DNA of 64,000 nucleotides, taken from contig NZ_JAJOZE010000005.1 in assembly GCF_021166585.1 (NCBI RefSeq), positions 62,001 through 126,000 of the forward strand. Reading direction: 5' to 3'. The position numbers and the translations under genes are program-made. This document shows, piece by piece, positions 35,360 to 43,041 of the stretch. Below the pieces are notes generated by a model, which was given only the letters and a program-made list of their open reading frames with translations, searched no databases and was not told the DNA's origin. Each line of letters starts with the position of its first letter. Within the stretch, counting starts at the first letter, position 1. This stretch comes from Metabacillus kandeliae. Its GTDB lineage: Bacteria; Bacillota; Bacilli; Bacillales; Bacillaceae.

Positions 35360-36604
35360 TTATTTGCTGCTGAAAAAGCCTTTATTCATCATCACGCCGT
35401 TCAGTGCCTGCCGGAAATCCTTCACAGCTTTGATGCGCCATTCGGCTTCTGACGGGTAAAACATTTCTTTATAGCGGTTTTGGATGATCGTTCTTGAAGC
35501 GCTGCTGTTTGTTCCGTGCTGAAAAAGCTGATTTTCCTCAATGGTTCTTTTCAGCGACTGAATGCTCCCGATTGTATCATCGCCAAGAGTGCCGAATTCA
35601 AAGGTTGTAGAATAGAGCTTTTTTTCAGGCGCAATGGCCGTCTTCCGCTTGTAAAAGTATTCGGTCATATCGCCGTTTGTTACATAAAATTCTTTCGAGT
35701 CCGGGGTGAAAACGAGCGGATAGCGAAAGGCTTTTTTCGCTTCTGCTTCCTTCATTGTTTCTGAGACGGAGCTGAAAATGCTCATTTGATAGCGCGGCCC
35801 GTAACCTGTATGAAGATCAATGTGAATGATGTCCTGATAAGGACCCTTCAGCACCTTTTCAAACAGCTGCTTCATAATGACTGTCGAAGGTTCATCTCCA
35901 TTGCCGCCATAGTAGACGCCCTTTGGATTTGTGTACTGGCCGTTCAGCAGGGCATCCTTGATCACGCTTGTTCCCTTTGTGGCCGCTTTTACAGCAAGCT
36001 CTCCGTAAAAGGCTGAATCATGAATGCCGATAGAGCTGATGCCAGAAGGCTTTTCCATAAAAGCTGAAAGCTCTGTGTACTTTTTATTCGTATTCCGGTC
36101 AAAATTGTTCCAGTCATAAATGAAGTTGCGGTTCAAGTCCACATTGTTTTTTGTGTATCTTCGAAAATGCTTCATTCCCCAAGGATTGACACCGTGAATC
36201 AGCAGAACGCCTGTCGTTTCAGGGTCAAGCTTTTTCAAATATTCCTTCACAAATACGTCCTGCATCGCAGAACCTGTGTATCCCTCGATCCCATGAGTGG
36301 CGCTTGACAGGATCACAAGCTTTTTCTTTTCTTTAGCAGCATCAGCCTGCAGCAGATCAATTGATAGATTTTCTTTTTGGTCAACTCTATAGGAGGTTTC
36401 TTTTACATCCTTCCATTTATCCTGAAAGAGAGAGCTATAGGTGCTGAATCTTGCTTTAGAACCGTCATAGCTTTCCGGAAAATAGGACAGCTCGCCCCCA
36501 TTGCCTTCAGGCGATTTGTACTGATTAATAGCCAAAAGATAGTTAGGCGCAAGAAAGAAGAGCAGAAATAGGGCGGATACGATGATGAGCAGCAGTTTTT
36601 TCAT
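35360..36604 (-). CDS. DUF2817/M14-like zinc carboxypeptidase, membrane-anchored
   Basis: 414 residues. One N-terminal hydrophobic segment (LLLIIVSALFLLFFLAPNYLLA) serves as signal or anchor. The catalytic fold resembles M14 peptidases and DUF2817: SSATHGIEGYTGS (Zn His and Glu), NRNFIYDWNNFD, IDLHTGYGP (second His) and STTFEFGTLG (catalytic Glu candidate). It is probably extracellular and acts on a peptide or amidated substrate that is not known. AGGAGG precedes the ATG. Confidence 0.8.
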   Translation of the reverse strand: MKKLLLIIVSALFLLFFLAPNYLLAINQYKSPEGNGGELSYFPESYDGSKARFSTYSSLFQDKWKDVKETSYRVDQKENLSIDLLQADAAKEKKKLVILSSATHGIEGYTGSAMQDVFVKEYLKKLDPETTGVLLIHGVNPWGMKHFRRYTKNNVDLNRNFIYDWNNFDRNTNKKYTELSAFMEKPSGISSIGIHDSAFYGELAVKAATKGTSVIKDALLNGQYTNPKGVYYGGNGDEPSTVIMKQLFEKVLKGPYQDIIHIDLHTGYGPRYQMSIFSSVSETMKEAEAKKAFRYPLVFTPDSKEFYVTNGDMTEYFYKRKTAIAPEKKLYSTTFEFGTLGDDTIGSIQSLKRTIEENQLFQHGTNSSASRTIIQNRYKEMFYPSEAEWRIKAVKDFRQALNGVMMNKGFFSSK

Positions 36605-36673
36605 GCAGTTGTTCCTCCTGAAAATATTGTCGATGAATAGTCAAATTCTAATGGAAAAAAGCACCTTTGCTTA

Positions 36674-36702
36674 TTGAATAATCCAATTATATTAGATATT
36701 CT
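36674..36702 (+). promoter_or_regulatory. SigA promoter of the chemoreceptor gene
   Basis: TTGAAT, 17 bp, TATTCT, 70 bp before the GTG start. No sigma-D motif was evident. Confidence 0.5.
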
Positions 36703-36770
36703 AGTTAAATAGTGTAAAAAATTCATATTTTTACATAATTTGAGGATAAAATACCCAGGAGGATAGAAAC

Positions 36771-38255
36771 GTGCCTGAAAGTGTTAAACTGAAAAATACT
36801 GAAAATGTCGTTAAAATCATTATCCGCATTTTTTTCGTCGCTGGAGCGGGGCTGCTGCTGAATGATGTGTTTCAGCTCGTCCTGTATGGAGTACCTAAGC
36901 TGACAGTATTGTCGGTGCTTTATAACCTGCTGTTCCTGCTGCTTTTGTATCCTGTTCTTGATTATAAAATCAGCGGAAAGGTCGAGCGCTTTAAGCTCGT
37001 ATCAGTCATCTGCGTGACGCTGCTTGCTTTTATTCTCCATACAGATTCATGGGTGAATGTTCCTTTTCTCTGGCTGCTTCCTCTTGGAATCGCGGCTTTA
37101 TATGCAGATTACAAACTAATTAAATTAACGTTTGCCGCTGCACTGCCGCTGCTTGTTCTTTCCCAGTTTACGCATTTGTGGCTGGCAGAGCCGATGACGA
37201 TTGAGACAAGCATGAGGCGCTCGATCCTGACCGGCATCTACTATCTCGTGCAGTTCCTTTTTGTCGGCTGGCTTTTTGTTAACAGCACAAAGCGCTCCAA
37301 TAAGATGCTGAATGAAAGTGAAGGATTGAAGGAAAATGTCGACGGAATGCTTAATAACACCCGCCAGGCATCAGTAGAGCTTGGAGGGCATGTTGAAAAA
37401 CTGAATCACAACATTTCTGACACAAACGGCGCCCTTACCCAAATCAACCATTCTCTTCAAACCATTCACGAAGCTTCAAAAGGCTTTTACACAAATGTGG
37501 AACAATCGGCTGAAGAAGCAGCTGAAATGGCAAATGGACTGTCGCTTTCTAAGGAACTTGCCGGGCGCATTTACGTACAGACAGAAAGAGTCGGCCAGAT
37601 TGTCGCCATTAACAAAGGCCATCTGCAAAGCGCCATCACGACCATTAATGAAGTGAAACAGGCATCCGCAGCTTCTATTGAAAATGTGGAAGTGCTGACC
37701 AATAAAACCGCTGAAGTAGAGCAGGTGCTGGCAGCCATCCGAACGATTGCCGACCAGACGAACCTCCTCGCGCTCAATGCCGCGATTGAAGCAGCACGGG
37801 CAGGAGAGCACGGAAAAGGATTTGCCGTTGTAGCTGATGAAGTACGGAAGCTTGCTGAGCAATCAGCTCATTCATCGGAAATTATCCAAAGCATTTTAAA
37901 AGAAATACTGAATGCAAAGGATCAAGTACAGGAATCACTGCAGCAAACATCGCAGTACGTCAATGCCAGTGTGGACACAATCAATAAAACAACCGGTGAT
38001 TTTGACAAAATGGCCATGCTGCAGGAAGAAAGCAGCAGCCAGCTGAATGACATAGCCGAAAAAATTGACGGACTCGCCCAAAAAAGCGGAACAGTCAAAG
38101 CCAGCATGGCATTTTTAAAAGAACAGCATACACAAAACGAAGACCGTATCGCAGAAGCTGCCTCTGCCGCAGAGCAGGTCACCGCTTCCCTTCAGGAAGT
38201 CGCCTCCTATGTGGAGCAGGTAGATGAGCGGGCGAAGAAGCTGGGAGTCAGTTAA
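36771..38255 (+). CDS. Methyl-accepting chemotaxis protein with polytopic membrane sensor
   Basis: 494 residues. The first 170 residues form about five or six membrane helices with almost no extracellular loop, unlike the usual two-helix receptors. The cytoplasmic signalling domain holds the hairpin tip [43 protein letters not shown], which contacts CheA and CheW. No HAMP domain is visible. GTG start at 36771 after AGGAGG. It may sense membrane state or energy; the ligand is unknown. Confidence 0.9.
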   Translation: MPESVKLKNTENVVKIIIRIFFVAGAGLLLNDVFQLVLYGVPKLTVLSVLYNLLFLLLLYPVLDYKISGKVERFKLVSVICVTLLAFILHTDSWVNVPFLWLLPLGIAALYADYKLIKLTFAAALPLLVLSQFTHLWLAEPMTIETSMRRSILTGIYYLVQFLFVGWLFVNSTKRSNKMLNESEGLKENVDGMLNNTRQASVELGGHVEKLNHNISDTNGALTQINHSLQTIHEASKGFYTNVEQSAEEAAEMANGLSLSKELAGRIYVQTERVGQIVAINKGHLQSAITTINEVKQASAASIENVEVLTNKTAEVEQVLAAIRTIADQTNLLALNAAIEAARAGEHGKGFAVVADEVRKLAEQSAHSSEIIQSILKEILNAKDQVQESLQQTSQYVNASVDTINKTTGDFDKMAMLQEESSSQLNDIAEKIDGLAQKSGTVKASMAFLKEQHTQNEDRIAEAASAAEQVTASLQEVASYVEQVDERAKKLGVS

Positions 38256-38257
38256 GG

Positions 38258-38288
38258 GAAATGAGGCCATTTGAGGCCTCTTTTTTGG
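38258..38288 (+). terminator. Terminator of the chemoreceptor gene
   Basis: GAGGCCA and (T)GAGGCCTC pair, followed by six T. Confidence 0.8.
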
Positions 38289-38327
38289 TATAGTTGTAAA
38301 TAAATAGGATATTGAGAGGTGAGGGGA

Positions 38328-38516
38328 TTGAGGCCGTTATTTTTCTATGGGGTACTGCTTGTGACTATCTTTGGGATTCAATTTCTCATTCGTTTACTTC
38401 GGGATGGGGACTTTTATTTGGCGGAGTTTATTATGGGGATTGTGGGTATCTTGCTGATCTTGGGTGGTTTTTTTGCAAAAGGAAAAAGAAAGCAAGTAAA
38501 AAAACAGCCATTCTAA
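38328..38516 (+). CDS. Small hypothetical membrane protein
   Basis: 62 residues from TTG 38328, which is well spaced from AGGTGAGGG; GTG 38319 lies inside that site. Two hydrophobic helices (LFFYGVLLVTIFGIQFLI and FIMGIVGILLILGGFF) and a Lys-rich tail. No family recognised. Its 3' end overlaps a terminator. Confidence 0.55.
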   Translation: MRPLFFYGVLLVTIFGIQFLIRLLRDGDFYLAEFIMGIVGILLILGGFFAKGKRKQVKKQPF

Positions 38517-38532
38517 AAAGGCTGTTTTTTAC
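38498..38532 (+). terminator. Terminator of the 62-residue protein gene
   Basis: AAAAACAGCC and GGCTGTTTTTT pair across ATTCTAAAAA. Confidence 0.8.
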
Positions 38533-38606
38533 TGTGTATCAGAATAACTCTTAACAAAAGCTGGATACTAATGGAAGGGATAACACTTGAAGAAATGAGG
38601 TATCCA

Positions 38607-39185
38607 ATGAAAACGGTCATTATATATGCGCATCCAAGCGAAAAGAGCTTTTGCCATGCCGTAAAAGAAGCCTGTGTGCAGCAGCTGCGGGAGATGGGGC
38701 ATGAATTTTACATAAGGGACCTCTACGCGATGAACTTCCAGCCAGTGCTTTATGAGGATAACTACTCGCAGTTTTATCAAAATAAACTGCCTGAGGATAT
38801 TGCGGCAGAACAGGAATACCTCGGCTGGGCTGAGCACCTGATCCTTATTTATCCAACGTGGTGGGTGTCTATGCCGGCTATACTAAAAGGCTACATCGAT
38901 AAAGTGTTAACGAACGGCTTTGCCTTTCGATTTGTTGAAGACAGCGCAGAAGGCCTTCTCAATGGAAAAAAAGCGTACATCTTCCAAACAACAGGCCAGG
39001 CACAAAAGCTTCTCACAAGCAAGCAGCTGACAAGCTCCGTTGAAACCATCACAGACCTCGGCATCATGAAATACTGCGGCATTGAAACCATGACCCATAA
39101 ATTCTTCTATTCTGTTCCCTACGTTGATCAGGAAGAGCGGGAAGTGATGCTGAATGAAGTGAAGGAGATCGTACAGGGGATATAG
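38607..39185 (+). CDS. NAD(P)H dehydrogenase (quinone), flavodoxin fold
   Basis: 192 residues, NQO1/KefF-type flavoprotein. The N-terminal VIIYAHPSEKSFCHA binds FMN phosphate, LIYPTWWVSMPAILKGYIDKV is the family signature, and TTGQAQ lies near the flavin ring. Reduces quinones or similar electrophiles with NAD(P)H. ATG 38607 aligns with the family's start; the in-frame ATGs at 38571 and 38595 would add 12 and 4 residues without a better ribosome site. Confidence 0.87.
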   Translation: MKTVIIYAHPSEKSFCHAVKEACVQQLREMGHEFYIRDLYAMNFQPVLYEDNYSQFYQNKLPEDIAAEQEYLGWAEHLILIYPTWWVSMPAILKGYIDKVLTNGFAFRFVEDSAEGLLNGKKAYIFQTTGQAQKLLTSKQLTSSVETITDLGIMKYCGIETMTHKFFYSVPYVDQEEREVMLNEVKEIVQGI

Positions 39186-39471
39186 AAAAGCGGAAGCGCC
39201 TGGTTCAGCCCCGACAAGCGCTGGAAGAAAAAACCGAAAAGTCCGGTCTTAGACTTTTTGGTTTTTTCTGAAGCGACTCGAGGGGCTAGGCGCTGGAGCT
39301 GGACAATGAAGAAAAGCGGAAGCGCCTGGTTCAGCCCCGACAAGCGCTGGAGCAAAAATCCAGAAAGTCCGGTTTTGACTTTATGGATTTTTGTGAAGCG
39401 ACTCGAGGGGCTAGGCGCTGGAGCTGGACAATGAAGAAAAGCGGAAGCGCCTGGTTCAGCCCCGACAAGCG
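39185..39471. repeat. Tandem 125-bp Bacillaceae intergenic repeat with conserved fold
   Basis: Two full copies (39185-39310 and 39311-39435) and a 36-bp partial copy (39436-39471). Each begins GAAAAGCGGAAGCGCCTGG and ends GGCGCTGGAGCTGGACA. GCGCCT...AGCCCC pairs with GGGGCTAGGCGC as the outer stem. An inner 17-bp stem (227-243 with 252-268 in copy 1, counted from 39000; 353-369 with 377-393 in copy 2) differs in sequence but stays paired. This repeat type is common between genes in Bacillaceae; its function is unknown to me. Confidence 0.85.
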
Positions 39472-39493
39472 AAATAGTTTATAAATTCTGTTC

Positions 39494-39673
39494 TCATAAA
39501 AAAGACACGGACTCATTTGAAGCAGTCTGTGCCTTTTCCAGTTGAAGCGAAACCTTGTCTTTTTCCTGCGGTGATGGCTTTTGATCCGGCTGAAACGTGA
39601 AATAAAAAAGAAACATGCTTAAGATCGCCAGAATTAATGTGAGAATTGCAAAGGTGCGGAATGGGTATTTCAT
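39494..39673 (-). CDS. Small hypothetical single-pass membrane protein
   Basis: 59 residues: MKYPFRTFAILTLILAILSM begins it, followed by a short aromatic end to the helix and a charged tail rich in Gln, Lys and Glu that ends SNESVSFL. AAGGAGG lies 13 bp before the ATG, farther than ideal, with an in-frame stop just upstream. N-in, one membrane helix. Family not recognised; lies directly beside the 125-bp repeats. Confidence 0.5.
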   Translation of the reverse strand: MKYPFRTFAILTLILAILSMFLFYFTFQPDQKPSPQEKDKVSLQLEKAQTASNESVSFL

Positions 39674-39779
39674 GGCTTATGTACGGCCTCCTTCAGGCAA
39701 TAGGGGAAGCAAGCCCCGTTAAGATGCTTTCTTCACGATACTTGTGGAGGACAAGGTTTGTCAATGGTTTTTGCTGCTG

Positions 39780-40625
39780 CTATTTAGGAATAATCGGCAC
39801 CCAAAGTTCATGGCGGGGTTTTCGCCCTGGCCCATAATAACATTCGATGCACGGTAAATTAGCCAGCTCATATCCTGATGTGGGAACCCATTCAGAATAT
39901 AGCCGCTTCCACGCTTCTGTAACATTCGGGAAGACAGCCCATGTACTTGGAGGAATCACCAGAGTTTGCATGTCTTCAGGAATGGCCTCCTCATACCTGA
40001 CACCCATAAAATACTGAAATTCTTCATCAGTAATGGCCGCTTCTTTGCCGCATACACCTAAGATGCCTTCCAGGGAGCATTTTGGATTCTCCCAGGACAT
40101 ATCTTTTAACTGCTGCATAAATCCCTCTTTTTTTGCTTTGCTCCAAAGGGTTGGAATGATTTTAAAGGCTCTGTTTGTTTTCACTGGTTCGCCTTTGCCT
40201 GCAATTCTGATCTCAAAATCCAGATTTTCGATTCTATAGTCCATTTCAGTGTCTCCCTTTATCGATAATTGAAAGGATATTTTCGGAAAGGCTTTTAACT
40301 GTATTCCCTGGTGCCGGCATTCAGATGGTTTGATGCCATGTGTTTTTTGAAATGCGCGAGAAAATGAATCAGCAGATTCGTAGCCGTACTTATTCGCAAC
40401 TTCTAAAATTCGAAGATCACTTTTTTGCAAGTCAAAAGCAGCCAGTGTTAATCTTCTGCGCCGAATATATTCTGACAGTGAAAATCCTGTTAGTGATGCA
40501 AACATTCTTGAAAAATGAAACTCTGAACAAAGAGCAATTCTTGCTAACCTCTTGTAATCTATGTCCTGTTCTAAATGATCTTCTATATAATCCAATACAG
40601 CATTCATTCGGTCAAGCCAGTCCAT
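39780..40625 (-). CDS. AraC family regulator with GyrI-like effector domain
   Basis: 281 residues: two HTH motifs at the N-terminus (residues 1-105; second helix pair VANKYGYESADSFSRAFQKTHGIKPSE) followed by a GyrI/SOUL-like ligand-binding domain (120-281, ending CIECYYGPGRKPRHELWVPII). This architecture is typical of Rob/SoxS-like and BmrR-like small-molecule sensors. AAGGAGG precedes the ATG. The target genes are not evident. Confidence 0.9.
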   Translation of the reverse strand: MDWLDRMNAVLDYIEDHLEQDIDYKRLARIALCSEFHFSRMFASLTGFSLSEYIRRRRLTLAAFDLQKSDLRILEVANKYGYESADSFSRAFQKTHGIKPSECRHQGIQLKAFPKISFQLSIKGDTEMDYRIENLDFEIRIAGKGEPVKTNRAFKIIPTLWSKAKKEGFMQQLKDMSWENPKCSLEGILGVCGKEAAITDEEFQYFMGVRYEEAIPEDMQTLVIPPSTWAVFPNVTEAWKRLYSEWVPTSGYELANLPCIECYYGPGRKPRHELWVPIIPK

Positions 40626-40895
40626 ATCTAACCTCCTTTCATGGTTTATTTTAAAGCATCCGAAAAAATACCATCCGACATTATTTGCCTAAAAAAGTAG
40701 GAAGGTGCTGTAAATAGAATACCATAAAAGACAAATTTGACCTTTTTATTATAAAGGTTAAAAAAAGGTTTGACGTTTTAAGAAAATCCTCATATAATAA
40801 ATCTTGAAGTTGAGATGTTTTAAAGTGAGATAACTTGTCTTAGCACTTATTTTTTCAGATAAATCTCAGCTAAAAAGAATTCAGGGAGGAAATGA

Positions 40896-41300
40896 ATGAT
40901 GTTAGCAGGATTAGGATTATTGATTATTCGCTTAGTGATCGGACTTTCTTTTGCAGGCCATGGCGCGCAAAAACTGTTCGGCTGGTTTGGGGGACACGGA
41001 TTAGAAGGAACAGGCGGCTTTTTTGAATCCATTGGCATTAAGCCTGGAAAAACGATGGCGCTGCTTGCTGGTCTGGCAGAATTGGGCGGAGGTCTTTTGT
41101 TCGCATTAGGTTTTCTTACTCCCGTTGGGGCGGCGCTGATCATTTTGACCATGATCATGGCCATTGCGAAGGTTCACGGACCGAATGGTTACTGGTCCAC
41201 ACAAAACGGCTACGAATTTAACCTTGTCCTGATTGCTGCTGCTCTTGGAACAGCGCTGATCGGGGCAGGCCAATTTTCCATTGATGCGCTGTTGTTTTAA
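40896..41300 (+). CDS. DoxX family membrane protein
   Basis: 134 residues, four hydrophobic segments. DoxX hallmarks are LLIIRLVIGLSFAGHGAQKLFGWFGG and the LAGLAELGGGLLFALGF helix. The family includes thiol or quinone-linked membrane proteins such as CatD. GGGAGG precedes tandem ATGs at 40896 and 40899. Own terminator; substrate unknown. Confidence 0.87.
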   Translation: MMLAGLGLLIIRLVIGLSFAGHGAQKLFGWFGGHGLEGTGGFFESIGIKPGKTMALLAGLAELGGGLLFALGFLTPVGAALIILTMIMAIAKVHGPNGYWSTQNGYEFNLVLIAAALGTALIGAGQFSIDALLF

Positions 41301-41307
41301 TGACTTA

Positions 41308-41338
41308 TAAAGGTGCCGTACTCAGGCACCTTTTTTGT
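41308..41338 (+). terminator. Terminator of the DoxX gene
   Basis: AAGGTGCC and GGCACCTT pair around GTACTCA, followed by TTTT. Confidence 0.85.
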
Positions 41339-41393
41339 ATTTTTCAGCCGCTTAAAAGATAATGAAGATATTCATTTGGAAAGGGGTATGAAA

Positions 41394-42224
41394 ATGGTTA
41401 ACAGTTTACAAGACAAAACAACACTGCATAATGGCGTGAAAATGCCTTGGTTCGGCCTTGGCGTCTGGAAAGCGGAAAACGGCGATGAAGTGGCAAACGC
41501 TGTAAAAACAGCCATCCAATCAGGCTACTTAAGCATTGACACAGCAGCAGCCTATAAAAATGAAGACGGGGTTGGCCGCGGCATTAAAGAAAGCGGCGCA
41601 AACCGTGAAGATCTATTCATTACAACAAAAGTCTGGAACGCTGACCAGGGCTATGATTCAACACTCGCAGCATTTGATGAAAGCATGAAAAAACTTGGCC
41701 TTGATTACCTTGATCTGTACTTGATTCACTGGCCTGTTGAAGGCAAATACAAAGATACCTGGAAAGCGATGGAGAAGCTTTACAAAGACGGCAAAGTAAA
41801 AGCCATCGGCGTCTGCAACTTCCAAATTCATCATCTGAAGGATTTAATGGAAGAAGCGGAAGTCGCTCCTATGGTGAACCAGGTTGAGTACCACCCGCAG
41901 CTTGCGCAAAAGGATCTGCTTCAATTCTGCAAGGATAACCAAATCCAGCTTGAAGCATGGTCACCGCTCATGCAGGGCAAACTTCTGGACAACCCTGTTC
42001 TGCAGGAAATTGCAACAAAGCATAGCAAATCAACAGCACACGTTATCCTGCGCTGGGATCTTCAAAACGGCGTAGTGACAATTCCGAAATCAGTAAAAGA
42101 GCACCGCATCAAAGGAAACGCTGAAGTATTCGATTTCGAGCTTTCCCGCGAGGATATGGAAAAAATCGATTCTCTTAACAAAGATGAAAGAATCGGGCCA
42201 GATCCGGATAACTTTGATTTTTAA
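41394..42224 (+). CDS. yvgN: Aldo/keto reductase (YvgN type)
   Basis: 276 residues, the same length as B. subtilis YvgN and similar along its full length. The catalytic set is visible: Asp and Tyr in [15 protein letters not shown], Lys in FITTKVW, His in LIHWP, plus the cofactor stretch [13 protein letters not shown]. Reduces aldehydes such as methylglyoxal with NADPH in the cytoplasm. ATG 41394 is 7 bp from AAGGGG and matches the family start; ATG 41388 abuts the site. Confidence 0.93.
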   Translation: MVNSLQDKTTLHNGVKMPWFGLGVWKAENGDEVANAVKTAIQSGYLSIDTAAAYKNEDGVGRGIKESGANREDLFITTKVWNADQGYDSTLAAFDESMKKLGLDYLDLYLIHWPVEGKYKDTWKAMEKLYKDGKVKAIGVCNFQIHHLKDLMEEAEVAPMVNQVEYHPQLAQKDLLQFCKDNQIQLEAWSPLMQGKLLDNPVLQEIATKHSKSTAHVILRWDLQNGVVTIPKSVKEHRIKGNAEVFDFELSREDMEKIDSLNKDERIGPDPDNFDF

Positions 42225-42227
42225 TTG

Positions 42228-42264
42228 AAGAAACCTGTCCGCAGTGATGCGGGCGGGTTTTTTT
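42228..42264 (+). terminator. Terminator of yvgN
   Basis: AACCTGTCCGC and GCGGGCGGGTT pair, followed by a T run. Confidence 0.85.
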
Positions 42265-42276
42265 ATTTCGATTTTG

Positions 42277-42770
42277 AGAGCAATGCGGGCTGTGAAAGTA
42301 ATTGAGGAATTGGGCTTTGGACAGTGGAGTTGGGGTTTTGGACAGTGAAGTGCTCAGTTTGGACAGTAAAGTATGGAAAACGGACAGTGAAATAAGCAAA
42401 ACGGACAGTAAAGTGGTGGTATTGGACAGTAAGCGGGATCACGGCTTGTGGAGGAGCAGTGAAAATTTATTTTGAAAGTGCAAAAAGCCATTTTATGAAA
42501 AGCCGGCTGTGAGAGCATCGCGCTCTAACTGAGGAATTGGGCTTTGGACAGTAGGGTGGGGGTTTTGGACAGTGAAGTGCCCAGCTCGGACAGTAAAGTA
42601 TGGAAATCGGACAGTAAAGCGAGCAAACCGGACAGTGAAGTGGTGGACTTGGACAGTAAGCAGAATCCCATTGTATCGTGCAGCAGTAAAAATTAATTTT
42701 GAGAGCGAAAAAGCCAATTTTACAAAAGGCCGGCTTTGATCACAGCACGCTTTACCACTGAGTTAAACAT
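42277..42770. repeat. Duplicated mosaic unit with 21-bp phased GGACAGTAAAGT arrays
   Basis: Cores start at 42319, 42340, 42361, 42382, 42403, 42424 and at 42546, 42567, 42588, 42609, 42630, 42651: six copies each, exactly 21 bp apart. Each array is followed by an AAAAAGCC-rich segment and GCCGGCT, then a tRNA-D-arm-like stretch. The unit repeats after 227 bp and is related to 62020-62290. Rest of the gap to 43042: no gene seen. Confidence 0.85.
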
Positions 42771-43041
42771 GGGTCTGCCAGTGCCTTGCCGCATTGTCTC
42801 CCTCTATCGGACTCCTCCTTAAATACTAAACGGATCCTGCATCTTATAGTTCAATAGCTTAACTCGCTAAGTAGGTGAAAAGACCGTTTCTGCCAGAAAT
42901 TTTAATCCTTCAACTTAGTTATATCGACACATTTTTGCTATTATTTACTTTTATTAACGAAATTTTACAATATTTTAATAGTTTTTATATATTCCTCCTT
43001 TATGATGGATGATGTATCGACTATCTAAAAGGAGGAAAAAA

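Noticed and set aside
42493-42717. Minus-strand frame with FTVRF-type repeats
   Set aside because: Again the 21-bp array read as protein; no ribosome site and it lies within a dispersed repeat.
42277-42720. CRISPR array
   Set aside because: Repeats are 7-12 bp with 9-14-bp intervals, too short for CRISPR, and no cas genes are present. The same applies to the other phased arrays.
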